Origin: CAVSNH01 sp963729275
GTDB taxonomy: Bacteria; Actinomycetota; Acidimicrobiia; Acidimicrobiales; RAAP-2
Assembly: GCA_963729275.1 (NCBI GenBank)
Contig: CAVSNH010000003.1
Location: 434,001-498,000, forward strand
Length of the DNA stretch: 64,000 nucleotides
Reading direction: 5' to 3'
Shown here: positions 1 through 8,183 of the stretch, piece after piece
How positions within the stretch are numbered: position 1 is the first letter of the stretch
Layout of the letters: each line of letters starts with the position of its first letter
Translations under genes and position numbers: made by a program
Notes under the pieces: generated by a model
The model's input: the letters and a program-made list of their open reading frames with translations, nothing else
Databases searched by the model: none
What the model was told of the DNA's origin: nothing

Positions 1-564
1 CAGCGACACGACGACGGCGCCGACCACCTCCAGCCCACCACGATTACCCACCGTCACCACCCCGGCCAAGGCCGTGCTGGCCAGGAGGAAGACGCCCACT
101 GCAGCCATCACGGCCAGCGTTCGCAGCAGCCGCGCCACGTAGCCCGGCCGGTCGACGAGCGGCACGTTCCAGACCTGGGCCATGGCGTACTGGGCCGACT
201 GGATCACGCCCTGTGAGCCCCAGATCAGGCCGATGATGCCGATGGCCAGGCCGAGGCCGGCCCGGTCGTGCAGGGCTTGGATGTTCTGCCCCAGGTGTGC
301 GCCGATGACCGGGAACTGGCTGAGGGCGGAGTGCTCGACCCGCTGGGTGGCCGACACGCTCCCTCCGGTGGCCAGCCCCACGATCGTGACGAGAAGGAGC
401 ATGAGAGGGAAGAGGGAGAGAAACCCGTAGTAGGCCATGAGAGCGGCGAGCGACCCGCCGTTGTCGTTGCCGAACTTCTTGACCACGCCAAAGAGGAAGC
501 CGGCCGGCTTGGACCGGCGCTGGAATCTGTCGATGGCCTCGAGGGTGTGCTCGATCTGCCGCAT
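1..564 (-). CDS. YihY/BrkB (UPF0761) family inner-membrane protein, C-terminus off the window
   Basis: Partial gene: the frame read from ATG at 564 stays open to the left edge (188 residues seen). It begins MRQIEHTLEAIDRFQRR, then K-F-G-N-D-N-G-G-S-L-A-A-L-M-A-Y-Y-G-F-L-S-L-F-P-L, the hallmark N-terminal segment of the YihY/BrkB family, followed by a hydrophobic helix and two more membrane segments (around residues 105-120 and 150-175). A good ribosome site (AGGAGA) precedes the ATG. The family has six membrane helices; its substrate is not firmly established (the old RNase BN assignment was withdrawn). The start lies 27 bases after the sigma-factor stop, so it is probably the last gene of the sigF operon. 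Family assignment is firm; function unknown. Confidence 0.85.
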   Translation of the reverse strand, partial: MRQIEHTLEAIDRFQRRSKPAGFLFGVVKKFGNDNGGSLAALMAYYGFLSLFPLMLLLVTIVGLATGGSVSATQRVEHSALSQFPVIGAHLGQNIQALHDRAGLGLAIGIIGLIWGSQGVIQSAQYAMAQVWNVPLVDRPGYVARLLRTLAVMAAVGVFLLASTALAGVVTVGNRGGLEVVGAVVVSL

Positions 565-591
565 TCGGCTATCTCCTAGCCGGCGTCTTCG

Positions 592-1338
592 TCATACCTC
601 TATGTTGAAGACCTCGCGCAACTTGGTCAGGCTGGCCGCCAGCAATCTCGAAACGTGCATTTGACTGATCCCAATGCGGGCGGCGATCTGCGATTGCGTG
701 AGCCCGTTGACGAATCGCAGCTGGAGGATCGTGCGCTCGCGATCGGGGAGCTTGGCCAGCGAGACGGCAAGCAGCAACCGGTCCTCGGTTCCACTGAAGC
801 CGGCGTCGACCTCTCCCAGTCGCGAGCCCATGGTGGTCTCTTGACGATCGGGCGCATCGATCGAAGAAGTCCGGTAGCTCTGGCCTGCCTCCAAGGCCTC
901 GAGGACCGCGTCCTCGGTGACACCGGTTTCGCGGGCCATCTCCGAAACGGTGGGGGGACGACCGAGATCGTGGGTCATGGACTCGGTGACGTGGCCCAGC
1001 TCCAGATAAAGCTCCTGGATGCGTCGGGGCGCCCGAATGGCCCAGCCGCGATCCCGAAAGTGACGCTTGAGCTCCCCGATGATCGTACGTGTGGCGAAGG
1101 TGCTGAACTCGACCCCCCTTTCCGGGTCGAAGCGGTCGACCGACTTGATGAGAGCGATGGATGCGACCTGGGCGAGATCGTCATAGGTTTCGCCCCGGTT
1201 GGAGAAGCGACGGGCAAGCTGACGGGCGAGATCCAGGTGGGCCTCGACCAACTCGTCGCGGAGCCGCGGCTGTTTCGTCTCGGCAAACTCGACGAACTTC
1301 TGGCGCAGGTCCTCGTACTCGACCGACGACGACGCCAT
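592..1338 (-). CDS. sigF: SigF/SigB-type RNA polymerase sigma factor
   Basis: A 248-residue group-3 sigma-70 factor. Region 2 is visible at about residues 30-100 (LVEAHLDLARQLARRF, then YDDLAQVASIALIKSVDRFD and EFSTFATRTIIGELKRHFRD). Region 3 follows at about 105-160 and region 4 at the C-terminus (LPDRERTILQLRFVNGLTQS, then QIAARIGISQMHVSRLL, the helix-turn-helix). Length and order match SigF/SigB stress and sporulation factors of Actinobacteria. Its ATG shares one base with the stop of the upstream anti-sigma gene (TGATG), so translation is coupled. Expected role: general stress or stationary-phase transcription, held inactive by the neighbouring anti-sigma protein until the STAS antagonist releases it. 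The symbol is by family; paralogues are common in this phylum. Confidence 0.9.
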   Translation of the reverse strand: MASSSVEYEDLRQKFVEFAETKQPRLRDELVEAHLDLARQLARRFSNRGETYDDLAQVASIALIKSVDRFDPERGVEFSTFATRTIIGELKRHFRDRGWAIRAPRRIQELYLELGHVTESMTHDLGRPPTVSEMARETGVTEDAVLEALEAGQSYRTSSIDAPDRQETTMGSRLGEVDAGFSGTEDRLLLAVSLAKLPDRERTILQLRFVNGLTQSQIAARIGISQMHVSRLLAASLTKLREVFNIEV

Positions 1339-1730
1339 CAGTGCGATCGCAGGGCCCGGCGCTTCCGCAACCAGGCTTTCCGATGACCGCCCTCAACCTC
1401 CTGCCCATGCTCGTCGACCAAGGCCTCGACGAGCAGATAGGAGAGCTCGTTCCGTCGCTCGGCGCCGGAGGCGTCCGGACGGCCCCCCGTTGTCGGCTGG
1501 AAGTCGCAGGCCACCTCGACCTGCCCCTCATCGCGGAGGAACCGAATCTCGAGTCGCCCGTCGGACGAACCGTCGATGACCGAGAGGCACAATTCTTCAA
1601 CCGCCAGCCGAAAGTCCTCGATCTCCTCGACGTCGAAGTCAGCCCGCGAGGCGATGGTGGCGGCGGCGAAGCGGGCCAGGACGACCAAGTCGGCGTGGAC
1701 CGGAAGTGTGAGCTCGACGGTATCGCTCAT
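1338..1730 (-). CDS. UsfX/RsbW-like anti-sigma regulatory factor
   Basis: A 130-residue protein starting MSDTVELTLPVHADL at the ATG at 1730. The frame extends further upstream, but this start matches the family. The fold is recognisable from the GHKL-type segment DFRLAVEELCLSVID (about residues 40-55), which closely resembles the mycobacterial SigF anti-sigma factor UsfX/RsbW. The usual Asn of the N box is absent (E-E-L-C-L-S) and no D-x-G-x-G box can be found in the C-terminal half, so ATP binding or kinase activity is doubtful; the mycobacterial relative is similarly diverged. It overlaps sigF by one base and is preceded by a STAS antagonist, the standard partner-switch order. Role: binds and blocks the sigma factor. 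Confidence 0.82.
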   Translation of the reverse strand: MSDTVELTLPVHADLVVLARFAAATIASRADFDVEEIEDFRLAVEELCLSVIDGSSDGRLEIRFLRDEGQVEVACDFQPTTGGRPDASGAERRNELSYLLVEALVDEHGQEVEGGHRKAWLRKRRALRSH

Positions 1731-1788
1731 GGCTTCCGACCCCCGTGCGGCAAGACTCGACCGAGGTGGGCCCCAGCCGTGTTCCCGC

Positions 1789-2127
1789 TCATGCGCTCGT
1801 GGCCTCGGCCAGACTAGGAACGATGTCGAAGAGGTCGGTGAGCCCGGTGATCTCGAACACCTTGAGAATGCGCGGCTCGCTGACCACCAGGCGCATGCCG
1901 GCATCTGCGCCCACTCGCTGCTTGTGGATTCCGATGAGGACACCCAGCGCAGTCGAGTCGATGAAGCTGACGCCGGTGAGATCGACGATGAGCGTTCCGT
2001 CCCCACTGGCAGCCTGCTCGAGTCGCTCCCGGACCGTCGGCGCGGCGGCGACGTCGATCTCACCACTGAGCGTGACCACGATCGATCGGCCAACGCTTTC
2101 CTCGGTCACTGCGAATGTCTCGTCCAT
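1789..2127 (-). CDS. STAS-domain anti-sigma factor antagonist with intact phosphosite
   Basis: A 112-residue SpoIIAA/RsbV-type protein. The ATG at 2127 is chosen because GGAGGG sits just upstream and MDETFAV begins the domain; a longer in-frame reading to 2253 lacks homology. The conserved phosphorylation loop reads VDLTGVSFIDSTALGVL, with Asp57-Ser58 aligning to the Asp-Ser of SpoIIAA. This is therefore a normal phosphorylatable antagonist. It is the first gene of the cassette, 58 bases upstream of the anti-sigma gene. Role: the unphosphorylated form binds the anti-sigma factor and frees the sigma factor. Confidence 0.88.
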   Translation of the reverse strand: MDETFAVTEESVGRSIVVTLSGEIDVAAAPTVRERLEQAASGDGTLIVDLTGVSFIDSTALGVLIGIHKQRVGADAGMRLVVSEPRILKVFEITGLTDLFDIVPSLAEATSA

Positions 2128-2427
2128 CTCGGCTCCCTCCTCGCTACGGTCCCGGCTCGCCACTGGTGAATCGGCGCGAGCGGAGACGGTGCCCCGGGCC
2201 GTGACCGTGCATCCAACCATGTGGAGCTCGATCTCTCCAGAGCCCGTCCTCACCCGCCGCGGGCCAGCGAGCGGATCGAACGATGTCCGCTCAGGCTACC
2301 TTTCATGGTTCGCACGCTCCGGACTGCCCGCCCAAGGTGGTCGTTGCCACCCTGCGTGGCCGCTGCTGGCGGTGGGGCCGATCGTCCGGCCGAGCCCCAA
2401 GTTGGCCTGGCCGGTGAGGGCTTGAGC

Positions 2428-3879
2428 GTGGCCCGGCGATCACTCGATGCCTACCGGTCGAAGCGGGACCCGGCCCGGACCCCTGAGCCGGTGCCGGCGT
2501 CCCGGACCGGTCGCGGCCGGCCACACGAGGAGAACCGCTTCGTCATTCAAGAGCATCACGCCACGGCCCTGCATTGGGACTTTCGACTCGAGCGCGACGG
2601 CGTGCTCGTGTCGTGGGCCTTACCCAAAGGCTTGCCGCTCGATCCCCGCACCAATCATCTGGCTGTGCACACCGAGGACCACCCCCTCGAATACCTGACG
2701 TTCAGCGGCACCATCCCGGCCGGCGAGTATGGCGGTGGGACCGTCACCATCTGGGACCACGGCACCTATAGGTGCGAGAAGTGGCGTGACACCGAGGTCA
2801 TCGTGGTGCTCCATGGAACACGGGCCGAGGGGCGCTACGTGCTCTTCGCCACCAAGGGCAAGCAGTGGATGATCCATCGCATGGACCCGGCACCTCCTGG
2901 CTATCAGCCGCTGCCCGAGTCGCTGGCGCCGATGCTGGCTACCACCGGAACATTGCCCACTACCGGGGAGGGGTGGGCCTTCGAGTTCAAATGGGACGGC
3001 ATCCGGGCGATCCTGGCCGTCGATGGGGGGAGGGTCCGGGCCAGCAGCCGCAACCGCCGCGACATCACCGGCTCCTATCCCGAATTGCGCGCCCTGGGCG
3101 AGGCGGTGGGCGCCGACCAGCTGCTCCTCGACAGCGAGCTCGTGGTCGTCGACGATGGCGGCCGACCCTCCTTCGGCCGGTTACAGCATCGGATGCAGGT
3201 CCAAGGGCCGGCTGCCGCCCGAGCAGCCGCTCGGGACCCGGTCAGCATCGTGCTCTTCGACCTGCTCCACCACAATGGCGAGCCTCTGTTCGACCTGCCC
3301 TACGACGACCGCCGGGCACGCCTCGAGGGACTCGGGCTGGCTGGTCCCCGGTGGGCCGTCACTCCCGCCTTCGTCGACGAGGAGCCAAAAGCGGCCCTTT
3401 CCCTCGCCACCGACATCGGAATGGAGGGCGTGGTGGCCAAGCGGCGCGCCAGCCGTTACCGGCCCGGGACGAGGAGCCGCGACTGGATCAAGGTCAAGGC
3501 CGAGCGCACCCAAGAGGTGGTCATCGGTGGCTGGACCGCCGGCCAGGGCAACCGCTCGGGGACCTTCGGCGCGCTTCTCCTGGGTCTGCCCGACCAGAGC
3601 AACGCCGGCCGCCTCCGCTTCGTAGGGAAGGTCGGCACCGGTTTCGACTCCGCGGCCCTGGACGACGTGCTCGGCCGGCTCGAGCACGCTCGCCGCGACA
3701 CCAGCCCGTTCACCGATCGGTTGCCCACGGGGACGGGGGAGGTGGCCGGGTGGGCCGAGCCGTCACTGGTCGGCGAGGTCCGCTACACGGAGTGGACCGG
3801 CGATGGGCGTTTGCGCCACCCGGTGTGGCGGGGACTCCGATCCGACAAGACGGTCGAGGAGGTCGTCCGTGAGCCCTGA
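2428..3879 (+). CDS. ligD: LigD-type DNA end-joining protein: 3'-phosphoesterase + ATP-dependent ligase domains
   Basis: 483 residues from GTG 2428; the frame is open further upstream but that part is not homologous. The 3'-phosphoesterase domain (about 35-150) has the metal-site signature H-H-A-T-A-L-H-W-D-F-R (His43/44, His49, Asp51, Arg53), then the second His-Tyr pair in DHPLEY. The ATP ligase domain follows: nucleotidyl motif KWDGIRA with catalytic Lys188, VLFDLLH, EGVVAKR, motif V WIKVKAE, and a C-terminal OB fold (SGTFGALLLGL, FVGKVGTGF). The polymerase domain found in full LigD is missing here and is encoded by the next gene, which overlaps by 11 bases. Role: bacterial non-homologous end joining, normally with Ku; no Ku gene is in this window. 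Confidence 0.93.
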   Translation: MARRSLDAYRSKRDPARTPEPVPASRTGRGRPHEENRFVIQEHHATALHWDFRLERDGVLVSWALPKGLPLDPRTNHLAVHTEDHPLEYLTFSGTIPAGEYGGGTVTIWDHGTYRCEKWRDTEVIVVLHGTRAEGRYVLFATKGKQWMIHRMDPAPPGYQPLPESLAPMLATTGTLPTTGEGWAFEFKWDGIRAILAVDGGRVRASSRNRRDITGSYPELRALGEAVGADQLLLDSELVVVDDGGRPSFGRLQHRMQVQGPAAARAAARDPVSIVLFDLLHHNGEPLFDLPYDDRRARLEGLGLAGPRWAVTPAFVDEEPKAALSLATDIGMEGVVAKRRASRYRPGTRSRDWIKVKAERTQEVVIGGWTAGQGNRSGTFGALLLGLPDQSNAGRLRFVGKVGTGFDSAALDDVLGRLEHARRDTSPFTDRLPTGTGEVAGWAEPSLVGEVRYTEWTGDGRLRHPVWRGLRSDKTVEEVVREP

Positions 3880-4798
3880 CGGCGAGAGCTCGGTGACCGT
3901 CAGCGTCGAAGGACGGCAGCTCAAGCTGACGCGTTTGGACAAGATCCTCTTCCCCGAGACTCGATTCACCAAAGGGGAGCTCATCGACTACTACGCGCGT
4001 ATCGCGCCGGTGATGCTCCCCCACGTGCGCGATCGGCCACTCACCATGAAGCGGTATCCCGACGGCGTCGACGGGCAGTCGTTCTTCGAGAAGAACCGGC
4101 CACGGCACGCCCCCGAGTGGGTACGGCACACGGTGGTGCCCTCCACCGGGTCGGGTAGTGACGTCGACTACACCGTCGTCTACGACCTCCCCACTGTGCT
4201 GTGGGCGGCCAACCTGGCCACCATCGAATTCCACGTGCCCTTGTGGCACATCGGGAACCGCCGACGTCTACCGGCGCCGCCCGATCACATGGTGTTCGAC
4301 CTCGATCCCGGAGAGGGAACGGACATCGTCGACTGCTGCCGGGTGGCCACCTTGGTCAAGGAGGAGCTCCGCAGCGAGAGCCTCACCGCCTGGCCAAAGA
4401 CCAGCGGGTCGAAGGGCCTCCAGGTCTATGCCGAGGCACCCGGTGCTCGCCCCAGCTGGGAATCGATCCGCACACTGGCCCACGACATCGCCCGACGACT
4501 CGAGGCGGCCCAACCCGACCTGGTGGTGTCCAACATGCGACGGGGGCTCCGGGCCGGGAAGGTGCTGATCGACTGGAGCCAGAACCATCCGGCCAAGACC
4601 ACCGTGGGCGTCTACTCAGTACGGGCTCGGCCCACGCCGACGGTTTCCACCCCGGTGACATGGGACGAAGTCAAGGGATGCCTGCAGTCGGGCGAGCCAG
4701 GCCGGCTTCGGTTCACCACCGACGAGGTGCTCGTCCGGGCGGATGAGCTCGGCGATCTGTTCGCGGCGGTGCCTGGCACCGAGGACCGCGACCGCTGA
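3869..4798 (+). CDS. LigD polymerase domain (archaeo-eukaryotic primase-type) as a separate protein
   Basis: 309 residues from GTG 3869, which follows AGGAGG by about seven bases and overlaps the ligase stop. The LigD_pol signatures are visible: LTRLDKILFPETRFTKGEL at the N-terminus, LTMKRYPDGVDGQSFFEKN, the catalytic acidic pair in MVFDLDPGEG (Asp144 and Asp146), TSGSKGLQVYAE and RRGLRAGKVLIDWSQN. The family adds ribo- or deoxyribonucleotides to fill gaps and to tail ends during end joining. Overlap and shared strand make this one translational unit with the phosphoesterase-ligase gene. The domain order PE-LIG then POL is that of Pseudomonas LigD, but in two polypeptides. Confidence 0.93.
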   Translation: MSPDGESSVTVSVEGRQLKLTRLDKILFPETRFTKGELIDYYARIAPVMLPHVRDRPLTMKRYPDGVDGQSFFEKNRPRHAPEWVRHTVVPSTGSGSDVDYTVVYDLPTVLWAANLATIEFHVPLWHIGNRRRLPAPPDHMVFDLDPGEGTDIVDCCRVATLVKEELRSESLTAWPKTSGSKGLQVYAEAPGARPSWESIRTLAHDIARRLEAAQPDLVVSNMRRGLRAGKVLIDWSQNHPAKTTVGVYSVRARPTPTVSTPVTWDEVKGCLQSGEPGRLRFTTDEVLVRADELGDLFAAVPGTEDRDR

Positions 4799-4898
4799 GC
4801 CGGGAAGACGTCGCTACCGAACACCCGTTGGCATGACGATCGCGTGTCATCGGGCTCGTCGCAGATTGGGGGCGGGAGACGTCGGGTAACGGTCGCTC

Positions 4899-5261
4899 AT
4901 GTTGTTGCTCGAGTCACCGACTCCGACGAGTCCATCCACCGACCTATCCACCGACCTGTCAGGCGCGCCGCGACTCTCGGTCGCGCTCACCTTCGACGGC
5001 TCCCGTTGTGAGCTGTGGCTGTCCGGCCGGCTCGACACGTACTCGCTCGTCGCCCTGCGGGCTCAGATCGATCAGTGCTGTGCCGAACCGTTCGAAGAGG
5101 TCGTCGTCCACCTGGAGGAGCTCGAGGAGCCCGACGAGCTCGGGCTGGCTGCGTTGTCGGCCATGAAGGCGCGGGTCGAAGAAGGCGGTGCGCGGTTCCG
5201 TCTCGACGGCATGACCGAGCCAGTCCCAGTCTTCCTGCGACGGATCACCATTCCCGGCTGA
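4899..5261 (+). CDS. STAS-domain protein with Glu at the phosphorylation position
   Basis: 120 residues from ATG 4899. After a Ser/Thr/Pro-rich 24-residue leader comes a STAS core: LTFDGSRCELWLSGRLDTYS, then VVVHLEELEEPDELGLAAL. Aligned by spacing to the window's ordinary STAS protein (VDLTGVSFIDSTALGVL), the phosphoacceptor Ser becomes Glu80 after the conserved Asp79. It stands alone, downstream of the ligD genes, with no kinase, phosphatase or sigma gene adjacent. It may act as a constitutively 'phosphorylated' decoy or as a non-partner-switch STAS scaffold; that is inference. Confidence 0.75.
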   Translation: MLLLESPTPTSPSTDLSTDLSGAPRLSVALTFDGSRCELWLSGRLDTYSLVALRAQIDQCCAEPFEEVVVHLEELEEPDELGLAALSAMKARVEEGGARFRLDGMTEPVPVFLRRITIPG

Positions 5262-5372
5262 CTCGGGCAGGACCGGGCTCACTCCGCCGGCGAACGGTCC
5301 CGGCCGAGGACAGACCGAGTGGCTTGCTGCTCCTCGCGTTTGCCAGCGTGGCCAATGGGTACCCTGGCGGCA

Positions 5373-5957
5373 ATGGTGGACCTCGCCCCCGTAGGCCCGG
5401 ATGACGATGCCACCGGCGAGCCGGAGCCCACGGCGGCCGCACGGCTACTCCTCGACGGCTTCGATCGCATCGCCGCCTCCGTCATCCAGGCTGTCGACGG
5501 CCTGGATGAGGATCAGCTGGCCATCCGGCCCGCCCCGTCGGCCAACTCCATCGCCTGGCTGGTCTGGCATATCACGCGGATCCAGGACGACCACCTGGCC
5601 GACGCCTTCGGCCACGAGCAAGTCTGGACGGCAGAGGGCTGGGAGGATCGGTTCGGGCTTCCCTTCGACTCGGCCGTCACCGGCTACAACCATTCCTCCG
5701 ACCAGGTCGGGGCCGTCCGCGTCGACGGCTCTCTACTGGTCGGCTACCACCGGGCGGTGCACCACCGCACGCAGCGGACGCTGCGAAGACTGGAGGACAG
5801 GGACCTCGATCGGGTGGTCGACGAGTCCTGGGACCCACCCGTCACCCTCGGAGTGCGCCTGGTGAGCGTCGTAACCGACAACCTCGAGCATGCCGGGCAG
5901 GCGGCCTATATCAAGGGGCTCCTCGGAGAAGACGACACAGAAGGCGGAGAAGACTGA
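5373..5957 (+). CDS. DinB-family (DUF664-like) four-helix protein
   Basis: 194 residues from ATG 5373; a second ATG in frame at 5355 is possible. The body reads ARLLLDGFDRIAASVIQAVD, SANSIAWLVWHITRIQDDHL, then LLVGYHRAVHHRTQRTLRRL and VTDNLEHAGQAAYIKGLL. This carries the three spaced histidines of the DinB metal site (His in LVWHITR, in VHHRTQ and in LEHAGQA). Actinobacterial members are often thiol-dependent (mycothiol) enzymes of unassigned substrate. It has no obvious operon partner. The family call is good; the reaction is unknown. Confidence 0.8.
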   Translation: MVDLAPVGPDDDATGEPEPTAAARLLLDGFDRIAASVIQAVDGLDEDQLAIRPAPSANSIAWLVWHITRIQDDHLADAFGHEQVWTAEGWEDRFGLPFDSAVTGYNHSSDQVGAVRVDGSLLVGYHRAVHHRTQRTLRRLEDRDLDRVVDESWDPPVTLGVRLVSVVTDNLEHAGQAAYIKGLLGEDDTEGGED

Positions 5958-6172
5958 CGAGCCGGACGGAATCTCTGTGATTGAGGGTTAGCCGAGCTAC
6001 TACCGGGTAATGGGCTACTACAGCGAGTGCCCGAACCCCCTCTCACGGCACTCTCAGTCGGCTCCCGATGCCCAATGGGCCGGGAGCCGACGACTTTTTG
6101 GCGGCGGAACACCAACGGTGCGCGGTTGCCGGCCGGGTTGCGGCAGACAGTCGCCGGGCGGACAGTCGGCGC

Positions 6173-6529
6173 TCAGGCCCGGAGGTCGCCGATACCGAGG
6201 GATCCGCCGCCGGCATCGGCCCCGGAAGTCGCCTCTTCCTCCTCCTTCAGAACCGAGTCCTCGGTGAAGAGGTAGGTGCGAAGATGGCGATCGAGGGTCG
6301 CGTCGTGGCGCCGGAGCCACTCGAGGGTCATGGCCGCATGCTCCTTCTCTTCGTCCCGGTTGTGAGCGAGGATGGCGGCCAGGTCGGCGTCGTCAGTGGC
6401 ATCGACTCGCTGGTCGTACCAGTCGACCGCCTCCAGCTCCTCCTGGATGGAGGCGAGAGCCCGGTGGCGGTCGATGGTGGCGGCCTCGAGCTTGACCTCC
6501 GACTCGTGCAAACCGGCGCTTTGGGCCAC
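6173..6529 (-). CDS. Encapsulated ferritin-like cargo protein (EncFtn) with encapsulin-targeting tail
   Basis: 118 residues from GTG 6529, preceded by GAGGAGG. It matches encapsulated ferritin: LHESEVKLEAATIDRHRALA, EELEAVDWYDQRVDAT, then ILAHNRDEEKEHAAMTLEWL. The iron-site residues correspond to Glu31, Glu61 and His64, with entry-site Glu30 and Glu33 and the Trp37-Tyr38 pair. After an acidic linker (EEEEATSGADAGGG) the protein ends SLGIGDLRA, the canonical encapsulin targeting peptide. Role: oxidises ferrous iron and passes it into an encapsulin nanocompartment. The shell gene, normally adjacent, is not here: upstream (42 bases) is AlkB on the same strand, and downstream are 215 bases without a gene and then a convergent DinB gene. 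Confidence 0.92.
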   Translation of the reverse strand: MAQSAGLHESEVKLEAATIDRHRALASIQEELEAVDWYDQRVDATDDADLAAILAHNRDEEKEHAAMTLEWLRRHDATLDRHLRTYLFTEDSVLKEEEEATSGADAGGGSLGIGDLRA

Positions 6530-6571
6530 GGTCCCTCCTCTGGCGACGACGGCGCTTGCGGGGACGACACA

Positions 6572-7222
6572 TTAGTAGCGGTCGACGGCCTTAGCGCCAG
6601 CGCCGGCCGAACGAAACTGCACGCTGATGCGAGGTCCGGCAGCACGAATGGTCTTGGGCACAGTGTGCTCCCAGGTCCGCTGACAGCTTCCACCCATCAC
6701 GAGAAGATCGCCGTCGCCGAGGTCGAACCGTCGCGACGGCCCGCCACCCCGGGGCCGCAGCAGGAATCGGCGGCGGCATCCGAGCGACATGATGGCCACC
6801 ACGGTGTCCACGTCACGCCGCCGACCGATGCGATCGCCGTGCCATGCCACGCTGTCCCGTCCGTCCCGGTAGAGGCAGATGCTCACGGACTCGAGTGAGC
6901 CGGCAGGTCCATTCCCGTAGCGCTCGTTGAGCGCACTCCGTGCCGCCCACAGGCTGGTGTCCGGAAGCTCGACGTCCTCGGCGTAGGAGGCCACCAGGCG
7001 AGGCACGGCCACCTTGCGGTCGTACATGACCCGCTCTTCCTCGCGCCACGGCACGACGTCGACCAGATGGTCGAAGAGCCGGTCGGCGCCACTCATCCAG
7101 CCTCGGTTCAGCTCCAGCCAAGCACCTCCGCCGAGCTCTTCGTGCTCGGTACCCACGTCCAGGGACCGCGGCCCGACTGGGCCATCCCATTCGAACAGCG
7201 AGGGCTGACGGGCCCGATCCAC
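6572..7222 (-). CDS. alkB: AlkB-like 2-oxoglutarate/Fe(II)-dependent dioxygenase
   Basis: 216 residues from GTG 7222 (VDRARQPSLFEWDG); an ATG at 7327 is in frame but adds a non-homologous stretch. The iron-binding HxD is in VAWHGDRIGR, preceded by SVSICLYRDGRDS. The distal His and the 2-oxoglutarate Arg lie in WEHTVPKTIRAAGPRISVQF, the AlkB signature RxSxxFR. RRRFLLRPRGGG matches the family's R-x-F-x-L-R strand. Role: oxidative demethylation of alkylated DNA or RNA bases. The encapsulated-ferritin gene begins 42 bases downstream on the same strand and may be co-transcribed. Confidence 0.88.
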   Translation of the reverse strand: MDRARQPSLFEWDGPVGPRSLDVGTEHEELGGGAWLELNRGWMSGADRLFDHLVDVVPWREEERVMYDRKVAVPRLVASYAEDVELPDTSLWAARSALNERYGNGPAGSLESVSICLYRDGRDSVAWHGDRIGRRRDVDTVVAIMSLGCRRRFLLRPRGGGPSRRFDLGDGDLLVMGGSCQRTWEHTVPKTIRAAGPRISVQFRSAGAGAKAVDRY

Positions 7223-7554
7223 GGTGTGGAGGCTAATCGAACGTGTGTTCGTGCCAATCGGACAGCACGCCGAGCTCGGTCTCCGGCTCGAGCCGATCGC
7301 GGTTCTTTCGGCCGGGGCGAGCTTCAAGCGGATCCCGCTCCCCCGCCCCTTGCCGGGATGCCCGCGGCCGTGCCCTGGTTTCTACCATCCGGAGCGGGGT
7401 CCCGCCGAGGCGGCGCCGAGCCGAAAAAAGATGCACCGGCTGGGAGTGACGGCGGCGGGATCGGAACTCCCAGCCAGGTGCAGTACCGGCACACCTTCCC
7501 CACACCGAAGATGCCAAACCAGGCAATTCGATTCCGGTCCGGTTTCCGGTGCCA
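7223..7554. other. 332-base stretch with no supported gene
   Basis: Lies between the AlkB start and the end of a hypothetical gene. Several open frames cross it on both strands, but their translations are Arg/Pro-rich and unlike any protein. It presumably carries the AlkB promoter, though I could not pick out convincing boxes. Confidence 0.5.
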
Positions 7555-8028
7555 TCAATTTGGTCGGCCGAGCCCCCCTCGCCCGGCTTTCGAGCCCGGC
7601 CGGCGACCGTCGTTCCGGGCTGCCTGCCGCAGACGGCCGACTGCCTCGGCCACCACTTCGCTCGGCGACGCGAACCGTCGGTCCTCACATATGAGCTCGA
7701 GCTCGACGGGTACCAGGCACCGCCGCTGGCGCTCGGCAATGGCGTCGAGGGACCCGTCGGTCGGCGCCAGCAATTCCCGGAGCAGGACGGCCCGGGCCCA
7801 GGCCCAGGAGCCGGAGGGCACCAAGATCCAACGGCTACGGCCGGCCTCACTCAGCTCGGCGGGTGCCGCATGCACCAACCAGTTGATCTCGAGCCAGGCC
7901 GGGAGCGGGGCGGCGGCTTCTACCAGGTCGACCAGGCGACCGGAGAGGAAGGCCTCGGTCTCTTCGACCAGGAATCTCCGACACTGCTCGACGTAACTCG
8001 AGCGGAACCTGCGGCCAAGTCTGAACAT
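7555..8028 (-). CDS. Hypothetical protein, 157 residues
   Basis: Read from ATG 8028 (MFRLGRRFRSSYVEQCRRFL); an in-frame upstream start at 8115 is less likely. Composition is that of a soluble, mainly helical protein with an amphipathic N-terminus, a Trp-rich middle (LPAWLEINWLVHAAPAEL, then PSGSWAWARAVLLRELL) and a basic C-terminus ending GRGGLGRPN. I recognise no domain. Codon use is like its neighbours and third-position GC is high, which supports coding. Confidence 0.5.
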   Translation of the reverse strand: MFRLGRRFRSSYVEQCRRFLVEETEAFLSGRLVDLVEAAAPLPAWLEINWLVHAAPAELSEAGRSRWILVPSGSWAWARAVLLRELLAPTDGSLDAIAERQRRCLVPVELELICEDRRFASPSEVVAEAVGRLRQAARNDGRRPGSKAGRGGLGRPN

Positions 8029-8183
8029 GATCCTTTGGGGTGCGCCCTGCCCCGGACGTCGGACCGTTACCCCTACCCCGAGCGGCCGTGGACTAATCCC
8101 GCCTCTGACCTGCACCTACTGACCTGCACCTGCGCTCCGTGATGGGGCGTCTCGGCCCCATGCACTGGGCTAAGACTGGGAGC

